Origin: Tiliqua scincoides
Lineage: Eukaryota; Chordata; Lepidosauria; Squamata; Scincidae
DNA: 64,000 nt
Assembly (NCBI RefSeq): GCF_035046505.1
Contig: NC_089824.1
Span: forward strand, 222,278,596 to 222,342,595
Direction: 5' to 3'
Below, in pieces: positions 46,436 to 58,666 of this stretch (position 1 is its first letter; each line of letters begins with the position of its first letter). Both the position numbers and the translations under genes were made by a program. The notes below the pieces were generated by a model. It did not search any database, had not been told where the DNA came from, and saw nothing but the letters and a program-made list of their open reading frames with translations.

Positions 46436-49400
46436 GTGAGCGGCAGGCCTTCCCCGCCCCCCGAGCCCCCATGTGGGCCCCTCTGTGGGCCTTGGCTGGC
46501 TGGGGGGCTCCAGGCTGGGGGGGGGGTCACACTGCTGGGAACCCCCTGGTCTCCCCCTGCAGCCCCCTTACCTGAGACCCCCAGGTGGGCCCCCCAGCAG
46601 AGGTGTGACTGGGGTGGAGCCTGAGGGGCACCTGCCGTGGGCCCTAGGCGGGGGGGCACAGCATACAATGAGGCACTTTCAGCTTCGTGCCCCCAGGGCG
46701 GTGACATCACAATGCCCAGGGCAGTGACGTCACAGTCACATGACATGGTGATATCATAGTGTGACATGATGATGTCACTTGTGGGTTCTCCCTGGAGGAG
46801 GGCTGGTTGCATGACATGGTGATGTCACAATGTCACATGACACGGTGACGCCACTTGCGGGTTCTCCCTGGAGGAGGGGCTGGCGGCTTCACGCTCCCCT
46901 TTTGGGAGAAGGAATGGGAGGGAGCGTGAAGCCGCCAGCCCCTCCTCTGGGGAGAACCCGCAAGTGGCGTCACTGTGTCATGTGACATTGTGACATCACT
47001 GCCCCAAGCACTGGGGCTTCTGCTCACGCCTCTGCTGCCTGGTCCGACAGGCCCGGTAGAGGTCTGCAGGTAGACTTGGACTCACACCGGAGGCAGTGAA
47101 CAAAGGCAAAGCAGTAGGGCTGGGTCTGGTCCGTGCTTGGGTGGGTGGGAGACTGCGTGGGAACCCCAGAGGCATAGCTGCTTGCTATGAGTTTCCTGAT
47201 GGAAAAAAGGTGGAATGGAAGTGTAATACTGTATTATGCTTCCATTGCTGCTCTCCAGATCCTATCCAGATCCACTGTCGCTCTACTGCATGAGTAATAA
47301 TTACTGTATTAGTAATACAGCATAGCAAAAATGGGTCTGGATAGGCTCTGCATAATAGTGTAATACAGTATAGCAGCTGGAGCTAGTGGTAGCCATTTCA
47401 GTTCTGCTGGAGTCCTGCGCGCCACCAGGTTTAGGATTGGGCTGTCCATTATTTGTGTCATATAAACGTTTCCTAATCTGCTTGTCTGGAGAGAATTCTT
47501 GCCATAGGTGACTAGTTGCTTAGAAACCAGTTTTCTGCTATTTTGTTTAGAATCTTTCCTATTTCTTAGCTTTAATCGTAAAATAAATATGCGATCCTAT
47601 GGAAATGGCATTCTGAAAGCTTACCATAGGTGGGAATACTTTCAGAACCAAGTGTTCATGAATTTCTGCCTTATGCTTCAGCTTGGAGAGTGACTAAATG
47701 GAAGGAAGGTTTGCAGAATTTTCAGCCTGGCAACTTCATTATGAAGTAGCTCGAGGTTTTGGGTTGTGCCCCAACCTGGCAACTGAGAAACTGTACTTTT
47801 ATGTTCTATTTCAAGGGAGATTTGGGAATCAGGCAGACCATTTTCTTGGCTCCTTGGCGTTCGCTAAGATGGTGAATCGGACTTTGGCCGTGCCCCCCTG
47901 GATTGAGTACCGGTACCACAGACCACCCTACACCAATGTGAGTAGTTCTTGATTTGTGTGCTTTCAGAGTGCTAAGGATATTTGCAGCTTTCCTGCACTG
48001 GTGGTCCAACTATTGGACTTTAAACATACAAGTTGTGTGTCTGCTAGTGTTTGGGTACTACCTCTGGAACCTCTCTAACCCTTAATGAACCTATCCCGGA
48101 TCTAAAAGCACTACTGGTCATTATTGTAACCTGGTGACCCACACACAGATCTGAGAGCCTGTCGGGTCTGCAGATCTGATTGACTGAGATGAGATTACTG
48201 CAATATGTTGTATGTGGGGCCCCCTTTGAACCCTAGTTGGAAACTGGTTTCTGCAAAATATGACTGCTTAATTAAAAATTGTTTTTTGATGTATGTCTGC
48301 AGATTTTTTTCCTCAAAAATGGAAAGTAGGATACAACTCCTTGAACTGAGAGAGGGAGGGAGGAAGGAAATAAAATGGTACCTTCTATCTTTTGAGTCAG
48401 AAGTCTGTTTTTATTTGGATGGTGTGGAGTAACTTATAAGAACATAAGAACAGCCCCACTGGATCAGGCCATAGGCCCATCTAGTCCAGCTTCCTGTATC
48501 TCACAGCGGCCCACCTAATGCCCCAGGGAACACACCAGATAACAAGAGACCTCATCCTGGTGCCCTCCCTTGCATCTGGCATTCTGACATAACCCATTTC
48601 TAAAATCAGGAGGTTGCGCATACACTTCATGGCTTGTACCCCATAATGGATTTTTCCTCCAGAAACTTGTCCAATCCCCTTTTAAAGGCGTCTAGGCTAG
48701 ACGCCAGCACCACATCCTGTGGCAAGGAGTTCCACAGACCGACCACACGCTGAGTAAAGAAATATTTTCTTTTGTCTGTCCTAACCTGCCCAACACTCAA
48801 TTTTAGTGGATGTCCCCTGGTTCTGGTATTATGTGAGAGTGTAAAGAGCATCTCCCTATCCACTCTGTCCATCCCCTGCATAATTTTGTATGTCTCAATC
48901 ATGTCCCCCCTCAGGCTGAAGAGGCCCAAACGCCGTAGCCTTTCCTCATAACTCTTATTGGATGATTGTGTGTTCAGTTAATTGGCATGGAAATATGACT
49001 CGACTTCTGTTTTGTTTCCATTATAGCTGCACGTTCCCTACAAAGAATATTTCAAGCTGGCACCTCTGTTGGAGTATCACCGAGTCATCACCTTGGAGGA
49101 GTTCATAGAGACGTTGGCACCCATCCATTGGCCTCCTGGCCAGAGAGTGGCCTACTGCTTTGAAGCAGCAGCTCAGAGGAGTGCTGACAAAAGGACCTGC
49201 CCTATGAAGGTAAGAGCACGGCTTGGTATAACTGTGGCCTGGTGTCAACTCACAACTCAAATGGTGCTGCCATTCCCTTAGATAGCTCACTTACACCGAT
49301 AAAACACGGATACATTTCAGGCACTTGTTTTATGCCCATCTTTCACACTCTGTGCCTAGAACATCTGTGGTGAGCACACAGGTTTCGGGGGAGCAGGTGG

Positions 49401-52400
49401 AACTTTTTGCTTCCCTACACATTCATTTGCTCCTCTGGCCTGCCTCACCCTGTGTCTACTGCAGTGAATGAGTAGCTGTCTTTGCCTTTGCAGGATGGAA
49501 ACCCTTTTGGGCCCTTTTGGGATCAGTTTGCCATGGATTTCGATAGGTCGGAGCTGTTTGGAGGCATCTCCTTCAGCGCCTCTTACAAGGACCAGTGGAT
49601 CCAAAGGTAGCAAGTGCCACTTGGGGGACAGCATTGGGAGAGGGGCACGGGTAAGCGCCAGGATAACTGCTTTATGGCCAGCTTTTCAAAGGATCTTGAA
49701 CAAAGGGACAAATGTTTGCTTTTTCCATTGAGGATGGGGGGGGAAGCAATTGACTTAAACTCAGCTTGCCCAGCAGGGTAAAGAATTTTAGTTGAACAAT
49801 CATCTGCTTGATTGATCATATTGCCCACATAATATTACTAGTACTTTTCAGTGCAGTTAGACAAACTGGGACGTTAGAATGAAAAACTGGCTCAATAATA
49901 ATAAAACTGTTCTCAATCTCTTTTCTTATAGCATCCTGTTTTAAAAGTTAAGAGAAAAAAGAGGAGCTCTTTAGATTGGAGAAGAGGCAGAGCAAAGAGG
50001 GGGAAAATTGGAGTGGGAGAAGATATGTAGGCAGATTAGTTGGACTTCCCAAGGGAAGCCAGAGGAAGAATATGATGGTTTTGAGGTGTAGGGAAGGAGA
50101 AAAGAGGGGAGACGCCCAAAGAGATCATAGGGAGTAAAGAAGCAGGTACAAATGGTTTGGATCACAGCGAAGGGCTGCAGCTGGGGATGGGCCTCTGCAG
50201 CCTGAACTGAGGGTTCAGTTCAAGGCAAGGGGTGAGCCTAAGAAGAGGCCAGGAAAGCACTTCACCTGCATGAAATGGGAAAGCTGGATTCCTCCCATGA
50301 ACAAACTCTCTTGACTGATGTCACAGGCCCTAGAGAATCTGCTCCGTCGGTGAAGGGAGTTTGTTTGGTAAAGGAGACCAGAGGCTGATCTGGGACCTCT
50401 GGAGGAAGGTCCAAAAGCAGGAAAAAAGGCCTTGCACCACAGCACACACCAACAAAGAAGAGTTACAGACAATCACTGAGCGTGCACTGGGTCCTTTACA
50501 AAGCTGTGTCAGGAATCAAGGTTACCTGTGAAGAAGGGAAGCTGTTTGTGGCAAGGGTGTACTGGTCAGGGGCCGACCACTTGAACCGAAGAGAGGTCTC
50601 AGTGACAGAAGGAGGCTGTGGAGCAATCCTGTAACATGCAAGGGAGACAGTAGCCTTTTAATCCACAACAATCCCAGGGGAGGCAGGACTCAGGGACAAG
50701 TGTAGACTCCTGCCCCAAAGAGCTTTCCTTCACAGGTAACCTTGACTCTAAAACCAAGGATCTTTTATAAGTTGTTGCACCATAGAATCCGACTGGATTT
50801 TTAGGTGGAGTAACTCAATCAGGACATCCTCTGTTTGTTAGCAGGGACCCCGATGGGTTCTGCCTTTTTCCATCACCCATTTGAGGGTGGATGGATGTTG
50901 GATCATTTCTTAAATTGAGTTTCATCACAAGGTTGGTTAGGACTGAGGGAGGTGTGAAATTTTGCCTTTGTTTTTCAAAAAGCCTTTTTTTCCCTGATCA
51001 GGGTCCAGGGAAGTTGGTAGTGCCATAAACAATTAAACCTGATGTTCTAGCAGGATTTAGAGCTGGAAAACTTTATTTCCATTTTTGGAAGTGTGAAAGC
51101 TGCGTTAACATTTAAGCAGTAAACAGGCTCCATCTAAATCTAGAACACTGTATTCCAAAGATCAGAAGGAGTAGGAGGGGTCACTTCATGGTTTCATTGC
51201 AAGTTCAGAAGTGTGGCCATCTTGGTTTGAGGATCTGGGTTTTTTTCTCCTTTGTTCCTTCAGCAACTTGTTTTTAATATAAAGTGACATTAAGATAAAG
51301 TCTTTTAGAAAGAACTTCCTCGGAATAAAAGTAGCCCAGCATTGGAACATGCATCCTGGGTATATTAGAGCTTCTCCTTCCATGAAGTTTTTTTTCCAAA
51401 AACAAGAGAGAGCTGCACAAGCATCCCTTTGGAATGCTTTGGGTCCATTATGTTCCGTTTCAATGCAAGAGGTTTTTTTTTGGGGGGGGGGGGTGTTCTA
51501 AAAAGAGTGATTTGGCTATGCAGTGGGCATGATCTCTATCATTATCTTACGGAGACTGTCAATGGGTCAGTTACAAAGCTGGTAACAATCTAAGGGCTCC
51601 AGCACTTGCAGCAGAGCATCTTCCTGGATAGTTCCTTCTCCATTTCTAGGTGCTTTGCAGGTGACGCTTTAGACTTGTTTTGCAAGTTGAGTGGATCACA
51701 CTGAGTTTTGTGCTGCTGTGGTGTAACTTTTATTATTTTGGTGTGTAAGTTGTTCCTGCTGTTGGCTCTGCTCCTTTTAACTGTATGGCTAGCTGGACAT
51801 CTGTGGTACTGGACAGATGTTATACTTCCCATGCTGTGGAATTCTCTCCTGTGCTTTGCTCAGACAGTGAGTCCAGTATACCCTGTCTTTTGCCTAAATG
51901 GCTAGAAATATGCACTACTTACTTTTGACTTGTCTTTTGTTCTCTCTCTAGGTTTCCACCTTCTGAACACCCTGTTTTGGCCTTTCCGGGTGCACCAGCA
52001 CAGTTTCCAGTACTGGAGGAGTATCGGCCTCTGCATCGGTACATGGTATGGTCTGATGAGATAGTGGACAAGGGAGAGGCTTCTATTAATTCCTTCCTGG
52101 TCAGACCCTACGTGGGAATCCATCTGCGAGTGGGCTCAGATTGGGTATGGCTCTTGCACAGGTTTCTGAGGGTACAATGCATGTGGTCAGTGTTACAACT
52201 AGTTTTTAATTTATTTAGGAATGTAAATTCTTCCTTCTTAGCAATGTGTCACAGCAGTCCACAGTTAAAATAATAATAACTGTTGCTCCCAAACACTTCA
52301 AAATAAATACCTAGTTTTAAAGAGGAGAATAAAAAAGAAACTTCAGAATGTAATTAGATGCTATTAAAAGCATGAGAGAAGAGGATCGGCCTCAGCTGTT

Positions 52401-55400
52401 GCCTAAGTAATAGCAGAGAGGACACCAGCAAATATGCCCGGGGGAGGGAGTTGCACAGTTTAGGTGCCACCACTGAGAAGGCTGCCTCTCTGTCAGCCAC
52501 CTGCCTAATTTCCAAGGACAGGGCACCCAGAGGAGGGTAGGTTCTGATGAGCAGGTTCACATGGAGAAAAGGCCATCTTTCAGATTCTCCAGTCCTAAGT
52601 CCTTTAGAGCAGGGGTGTAAAACACAATGCCTGTGGGCCAGATACAGCCCACGGAAGCTCTTTATCCATCCTCATTATAACTGGGCTCTCCCAGCTCCAC
52701 CATCAGCTGCTGTCATCCACTGAGCTGCAAAGTGCTGTAGCCGCAAAAGTGGCACTGCTAAAAGGGTGGTGCTAGGATAATCCTACTATCATATAGGGCA
52801 ATTTCTCAGTGCTGCTTTTGCTGAGATGTTACTGCTGAAAGGGCAGCTTGCCTGATAGTTGGGTTCTCCAAGCAACACCACTTCTGGGAAGCCGAAGGGG
52901 GCCTTGGAAGGTGAGGAACAGTATAAGGGAAGAAAGAAACCAAGAAGGGTGAGAAAGGGAGAAGCTGTTGAGGCACTGGGAGAGCCCACTTATGCAGGCT
53001 GCCCTTTTAGCAGCACTGCTTCTGCTGAGGCGTCACTTTGCAGAGCGCCTCTCAGCTGCTGTGACACAAGTGATGCCTCAGCAGAAGCAGCACCGCTGAA
53101 AGGGCGGCCCATGTGATAATTGGGCTTTCCCATAGCTTGCTAATACAATCAAGATTGTATATTTTCTGTCATTTGCAGCTAATGAGTTCCTAAGTAAGAA
53201 AAAATCTGCTTTTTTCTGATCTTCATCTCCTTAGTGACATCGGTTTCTACTTAATGACATCACTTCTGGCCCTCAGCAGCATCATGAATGCTGTTTGGCC
53301 CACTGTATGAAATGAGTTTGACACCCCTGCTTTAGAGCTTTAATAATCAAGAGGCCTGCCTTGACTTGAAGCCAGAAACAAAGTGATAGTTTGATTGGTG
53401 GCTTCTGCCTCCACAGGAATGAAACAGAGGTCTTCAGAGCAAGTCTTCAGAAATGAGAAAACACCTGAAGCTAAATATTAGCAATGTCTTCCTGTTAGTC
53501 AGCTGTCCTGCTCTTTCCTTCTCCACTACTGGTATGTTGCTCCACATATACACAATATTTTATCTCCTGTTAGAAAAATGCATGCAACATGTTGAAGGAT
53601 GGGACAGCCGGCTCCCACTTGATGGCTTCACCACAGTGCGTTGGCTATGATCGGAACACTGCTGCTCCCCTCACCATGGACATGTGCTTGCCAGGTCTGA
53701 AGGAGATCAAGCGAGCCCTCAAGCTCTGGGTGAAGAAGGTGGATGCTAAAGCCGTGTACATTGCCAGCGATTCAGAACCCTATATCAAAGAAATTCAGGA
53801 CCTTTTCAAAGGAAAGGTACTTCAGTCTTTGTTTGGGACAACTTTAGAAGCATCATTGCTTCTCATATTTGTTACGCATGTGATTTGTTTGCTGTTTAGT
53901 TGCTGGACTGTGCAGTGGGGTGCGGGGTAGGCAGAATTCAATAAAAATTGTGCTGGTATTCATATTACCATGCCAAGAGAGAGCAACAGGAATGTGGTCA
54001 ATTCTTAATTATCCAAGGATTATTTCCTTCCTTATAGTATGCTTCAACTCCTTGAATATAATATGAACTAAGAGACCGTTAGCTTAGATTGAACAACATG
54101 GCCTTATTTGTAAGATCATCATAGTACATACAGAGAAGTTCGTACAGTTGTATTTTTATTTAGACCACATACTACTGTATTATTTGTGTGAAGGGCAACC
54201 CAATCCTGAGCTGCCTGGCATCCAGGGCTGCAGCAGCACCAAAATGGCTACTGCTGCATCTTATGGATCCTGGGCAGCTGGCAGTGACTCTGAACGTCTC
54301 CCCCAGGAGAAGGGGACATTTGTCCCCTTCTCTTGGGTAAGATAAGAAGCCCTGCAATGGGGCCACTTGACTCTGCGCCAACTATTTAGCTGGGGCAGAG
54401 TAAAGCAGCTCTGTGTTGGGCCAGGAGGCCCGAAGCAGGCTATGGATGTGGCAGAGCAGAGCTCTGCTGGTCCCACTTCCCTCCCGCCCCACTCTGTTCC
54501 CCCACCCTAACTTACCCGTCCACTGCCTGGCGCTTTCCCGGAGCTCCGAGTGGCAGTCATCACTCCTCCACCCGGCACTGGCTCAGCACAGGCTTGCACT
54601 GAGTCAGCTCCCATGTTGAGGCAGCAGTAAGCATCGCAACGTACTTTACGGCGCGTTTGCAGTGCTCAGCGCCAGTGCTGGACCGGTACTGATCATTCTG
54701 GATTGGGCCCCTGAGTAAAGCAAATAGTCAACTTGAAAGCCTTTCTGAGGCTCATCATTTCAACTCATTTGAGCCAGAGCTTTTTTTAGCAACTGATTTT
54801 GTTCCGCATCAAACATTTATACAGAATAACACGTGTGCGTTTTAGTTTGGTCAGTCAATGTCTTTAAAAGAAGTATCCATATTGCTCTGAATAAAATTAT
54901 GGCAAATGTGAGCAGCAGCAGTGACAGTTCATACCCCTTGCCTGTGATCAGTCTGACCAAATAAAATTACAGGGAACAGTGCTGGTGTCTAGGCCTCTAA
55001 AACATTGACGCAAGCAGATAGCTGAAGAGGAGGTTAACTGAACTTCTTCTGCACTCACATACATCTGTCTTGAATGTGCCTGGGGAGGGGAAAGGAGAAG
55101 GATTGCTATGCTTACAGATGTTCCGTGTCACTCAGAAGTTCCAGACAAGGCACTGTTGTTCAGTGCTGATACTTGAGTCATAGTCTGCGGCACATGGAGA
55201 TGCCAGCCACTGCCACTATCTGTCAGTAGCATAGAGTGTGGGCAGTCCACCCAGTGAGCAGTTCTTGCAGGATATGGTACCTGTGTTGAGCATTTGCAGT
55301 GGTTTGCCAGATGAGATAATTACTAGCCCTGTATAGAAAGTCTGACTGAGAAATCTGCTGGTGATGCATGCTTTCCCTTTCCTCCTTGAGATCCTTTGGT

Positions 55401-55890
55401 CAGAGTACACAGTACAGCTGCATTAGAATGCAGAGATAGTGTCCTAATTCAGAAGTCTTAAGGTTAGAAGATGTGACTGTCAATGACGCCGAGTCAACAA
55501 GAAGAGCTACATTATCACATTCCTCCAACTTAGATGAGGTTTGAAAGAGAAAGTAGGAACTTTAAGAAACTAAGATAATGGTGAAACCTGTTGGACCAGG
55601 TTCAGATGGTGGTTGAGGTGGGTAGGTCAACTTCACACCTGAATATTATGTGTGTTGTCATTTCTGCTCCATGACTTCAAATTACTGCTTTCTCTTTTCA
55701 GATAAAAGTGGTCTATTTGCAGCCTGAAGTAGCCCAGATAGATTTGTACATCCTTGGCCAGTCTGACCATTTCATTGGAAACTGTGTCTCTTCCTTTACT
55801 GCTTTTGTGAAACGAGAGCGTGATGTGCATGGGAGGCCGTCCTCCTTTTTTGGGATGGACCATCCACCCAGTCTGAGAGATGAACTGTAG
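46314..55890 (+). CDS. POFUT1: POFUT1, GDP-fucose protein O-fucosyltransferase 1
   Basis: ER enzyme that adds O-fucose to Ser/Thr of EGF repeats, needed for Notch signalling. Seven exons join in frame: 46314-46431, 47816-47937, 49027-49209, 49494-49606, 51952-52144, 53574-53816 and 55702-55890. They total 1161 nt, giving 386 residues plus TAG; human has 388. All junctions are GT-AG. The N-terminus is a signal peptide ([13 protein letters not shown], residues 10-22), then [18 protein letters not shown], the GT65-family start. HLRVGSDW (residues 236-243) holds the catalytic-site Arg, R238 here and R240 in human. The sequon NRT is kept at N60. The second human sequon (N160-K-S) reads D158-R-S here and is lost. 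The C-terminus RDEL is an ER-retrieval signal (human RDEF). Intron 1 holds a palindrome (46819-47000), intron 2 a CR1-like LINE and intron 5 a hAT element. The 2.3 kb intron 4 (49607-51951) shows no recognised repeat. Confidence 0.97.
46731..46818. repeat. Direct repeat of palindrome arm
   Basis: GTCACATGACATGG, then GATGTCACTTGTGGGTTCTC and CCTGGAGGAGGGCTGG repeat the left arm at 46819-46898 in direct orientation, with more differences. TGACGTCA, a full CRE palindrome, lies just before it at about 46725-46732. Confidence 0.75.
46819..47000. repeat. POFUT1: Long palindrome in POFUT1 intron 1
   Basis: Arms 46819-46898 and 46919-47000 are inverted copies with a ~20-bp centre (46899-46918). By eye they differ at only a few positions. 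Both contain GTCACATGACAC or its complement, GCCACTTGCGGGTTCTCC and GGCTGGCGGCTTCACGCTCC. The whole can fold into a hairpin in pre-mRNA. It may be a foldback element; no target duplication was found. Confidence 0.85.
48437..48953 (-). mobile_element. CR1-like LINE, 3'-end copy
   Basis: A young 5'-truncated copy in POFUT1 intron 2. The minus strand encodes 100 residues (48929-48627) with [19 protein letters not shown] and WNSLPQDVV in an unbroken frame. The 3' end at 48437 has the double AAGAACAT signature. Confidence 0.9.
52190..52560 (-). mobile_element. L2-like LINE 3' end
   Basis: GGGGGAGGGAGTTGCACAGT, AGGTGCCACCACTGAGAAGG and GGACAGGGCACCCAGAGG form the reversed C-terminal coding end. 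TTATTTAGGAATG near 52210 marks the tail side. Located in POFUT1 intron 5. Confidence 0.6.
52610..53329. mobile_element. Non-autonomous hAT element with exact target duplication
   Basis: Ends CAGGGGTGTAAAACAC and GAGTTTGACACCCCTG. CTTTAGAG flanks both sides (52602-52609 and 53330-53337). No transposase frame. The interior repeats AGCAGCACTGCTTCTGCTGA-like text several times in both orientations. It belongs to the family of the truncated copy at 6643. Confidence 0.88.
54180..54715. repeat. Unclassified GC-rich interspersed sequence in POFUT1 intron 6
   Basis: It starts near GGGCAACCCAATCCTGAGCTG and ends near ATTCTGGATTGGGCCCCTGAG. The CCAATCC...GGATTGG ends are partly complementary. Similar 'aatcctaa' type material is seen at 15755 and 37110. 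No target duplication was established. Confidence 0.35.
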
Positions 55891-57775
55891 TCTTCAGCAG
55901 ATCGAAAACTGTGTTAGATCCAGCATTTGATACACAACTAAGATGAATGCCAGATCCTGCTGGCAGAAAGCATTGTGTGTGTCTGGCTAGACCTGGTGTT
56001 AAATTCTGCAGCTACATCCTGGAGCCAGTTCTGCATATTACTAGAATGTGGTCTGAAAGGAAAAGGAGAGTGAACTCCCTTTTCCTGTTTCTGCACTGCC
56101 TGTCTTCTCCTGGAATTGATTTGTACCTGTTGGTGCTGCCTCAATGTACAGTATTCTCACAAGACAGCATGCTCTGTGACCAGGAGTGGAAAGAACTAGA
56201 AGCCTCATTCCAGATTGTGCAACAGATGGACATTTACCTCCTGTGCTCCAGTTAGCAAAATGGATTGAATCTTTGCTGGAAAGGCTCAGAGAATGAATTT
56301 TCTATTGTGTGATATATTTTGGGACTTGTAGAGGGGGCTAGTTGTAATAACCCTGGTACCTTCTAGGTCAGCAGTACTGGACCCAGGCAGCAGGACTGCT
56401 GAATACATACTTATTTTTAACCTTTCATATTATGTTAGATCTTTTGAAGCAATTTTATATTTTACAGAAATGGCGGTCTAAACACTGTACACAGTATTTC
56501 ATACGGTGATGTTACTTGAGAGGTGCAGCCAAGAATCAATCTCATTCTATTTGTCTAGGTTGTAGACAAATTGTATTTGTCTAGGTTTTCAGGGCCAGCA
56601 ATAATCCAACCATTTAACATATCTGGGTGGGAAGACCATGGTTGTGTCAAAGAATTAAAATCCATGTTGTTAAAAAGGTCCAATGTTTCATTCTGTAACT
56701 TTTTCAGAACTTTGTCAGGGAACGAGCCTAGATAACATTGCTAGAGAGGAGAAGTTCAATGATCTGAACCTTGCTGGAGAAGGGGTCCCCAGTTTTCTCA
56801 GATTGACCTCTCAGTAGAATAATTACAGCATCCCTCAGCATACAGTTCTGCCGGAGGTACCATAAGCTCCTCAGCAGTACCAGAGTTGTGTCAGAGACTC
56901 ATTGACCAGCTTGATGGGGTGTGGATCAATGCCTCCCTAAGTATGGCACTGCCCAGCCCTGGAATAACTACAGCATCCAAAGAAAGCTTCGGTAAAAGAA
57001 AACTTTTAATTTACTCAGTTAGCTAATCTCTAATATTTGAGTGAATGCCAGAGTTCATTGACCTTTGAATCACCTTTAATTACCTGAGATGGATACAAAA
57101 ATTGATTTAAAAAAAAAAGGCTGACGTTTCATAGAACCTCTGCTTATCAGCTATCAGTAGTAAATGAGCTGTGGATTAGCTGGAGGCTGATAGGAACACA
57201 AAGGGAAAGAGCAGAGACATGCTTAATAATGATTGTCTGGGGAACTCTCATAGTTGCGTGAAGGTGATATTATATTCCGTTTACAACCGATTACAGGTTT
57301 ATCTGTTGCTGAAAGTTTCTATCACAGTGAAGTACGAGAAGGCTAGTCCCAGACACAAAACAAAAAAATGCCAAACTTTGAACTTTAATTTCATTTTGAG
57401 GTGGTGGATGAATGTGCAAAATACAGTGGTGCAAAGCCCCCTAAAACATCATTATAATTCCATGGTAGAAAAAATCTTAATTTTTTTAAAGTTCCGTCTT
57501 GGAACAGTAAAAATGTATCAAAAATTGTTCCTAATTGATATACATCAATTAATGTTGCATTCACATATCAGTGGGAATAAATTTAATCAGCAACGAAGTG
57601 ATAAATAGAAGCCTGTTAGTAGGCTTTCAAATTCTGGGCACAAGAAGTTGTGTTGAAATTAAAGATGCTGTGTGCTAGGTACTAGAATATTTTGTCCATG
57701 TTGATCATGACATGTGGGAGAAAATACTGTACCAATCTCTGTTTCATTGTAGCTTTCATCTCTGTTTCATTGTCA
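55891..57775 (+). other. POFUT1: POFUT1 3' UTR and flank
   Basis: It follows the TAG at 55888-55890. No transposon is recognised until the CR1-like copy at 57776. The first canonical AATAAA is at 57576-57581; another is at 58940-58945 beyond the LINE. The true transcript end is not determined. Confidence 0.45.
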
Positions 57776-58666
57776 GTAAGTGTAAAGTCATGCACATTGG
57801 GGCAAAAAATCAAAACTTTAGATATAGGCTGATGGGTTCTGAGCTGTCTGTGACAGATCAGGAGAGAGATCTTGGGGTGGTGGTGGACAGGTCGATGAAA
57901 GTGTCGACCCAATGTGCGGCGGCAGTGAAGAAGGCCAATTCTATGCTTGAGATCGTTAGGAAGGGTATTGAGAACAAAACAGCTAATATTATAATGCCGT
58001 TGTACAAATCTATGGTAAGGCCACACCTGGAGTATTGTGTCCAGTTCTGGTCGCCGCATCTCAAAAAAGACATAGTGGAAAAGGAAAAGGTGCAAAAGAG
58101 AGCGACTAAGATGATTATGGGGCTGGGGCACCTTCCTTATGAGGAAAGGTTATGGCGTTTGGGCCTCTTCAGCCTAAAAAAGAGACGCCTGAGGGGGGAC
58201 ATGATTGAGACATACAAAATTATGCAGGGGATGGACAGAGTGGATAGGGAGATGCTCTTTACACTCACATAACACCAGAACCAGGGGACATCCACTAAAA
58301 TTGAGTGTTGGGAGAGTTAGAACAGACAAAAGAAAATATTTCTTTACTCAGCGTGTGGTTGGTCTGTGGAACTCCTTGCCACAGGATGTGGTGATGGCGT
58401 CTAGCCTGGACGCCTTTAAAAGGGGATTGGACAAGTTTATGGAGGAAAAATCCATTACGGGGTACAAGCCATGATGTGTATGCGCATCTTCCTGATTTTA
58501 GAAATGGGTTATGTCAGAATGCCAGATGCAAGGGAGGGCACCAGGATGAGGTCTCTTGTTATCTGGTGTACTCTCTGGGGCATTTGGTGGGCCGCTGTGA
58601 GATACAGGAAACTGGACTAGATGGGCCTATGGCCTGATCCAGTGGGGCTGTTCTTATGTTCTTATG
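57776..58666 (+). mobile_element. CR1-like LINE, 3'-end copy
   Basis: A plus-strand, 5'-truncated copy, the easiest of the family to read. A frame from 57712 to 58272 encodes KCKVMHIGAKNQNFRYRLMG and [18 protein letters not shown]. It then shifts frame at about 58265 ([12 protein letters not shown]) and continues to 58474 with WNSLPQDVV and EEKSITGYKP. It ends GGGGCTGTTCTTATGTTCTTATG. Confidence 0.92.

Noticed and set aside
46153-46812. 219-residue minus-strand frame over the POFUT1 start
   Set aside because: Open only because the CpG island lacks stops; rich in Pro/Arg/Gly and unlike any known protein.
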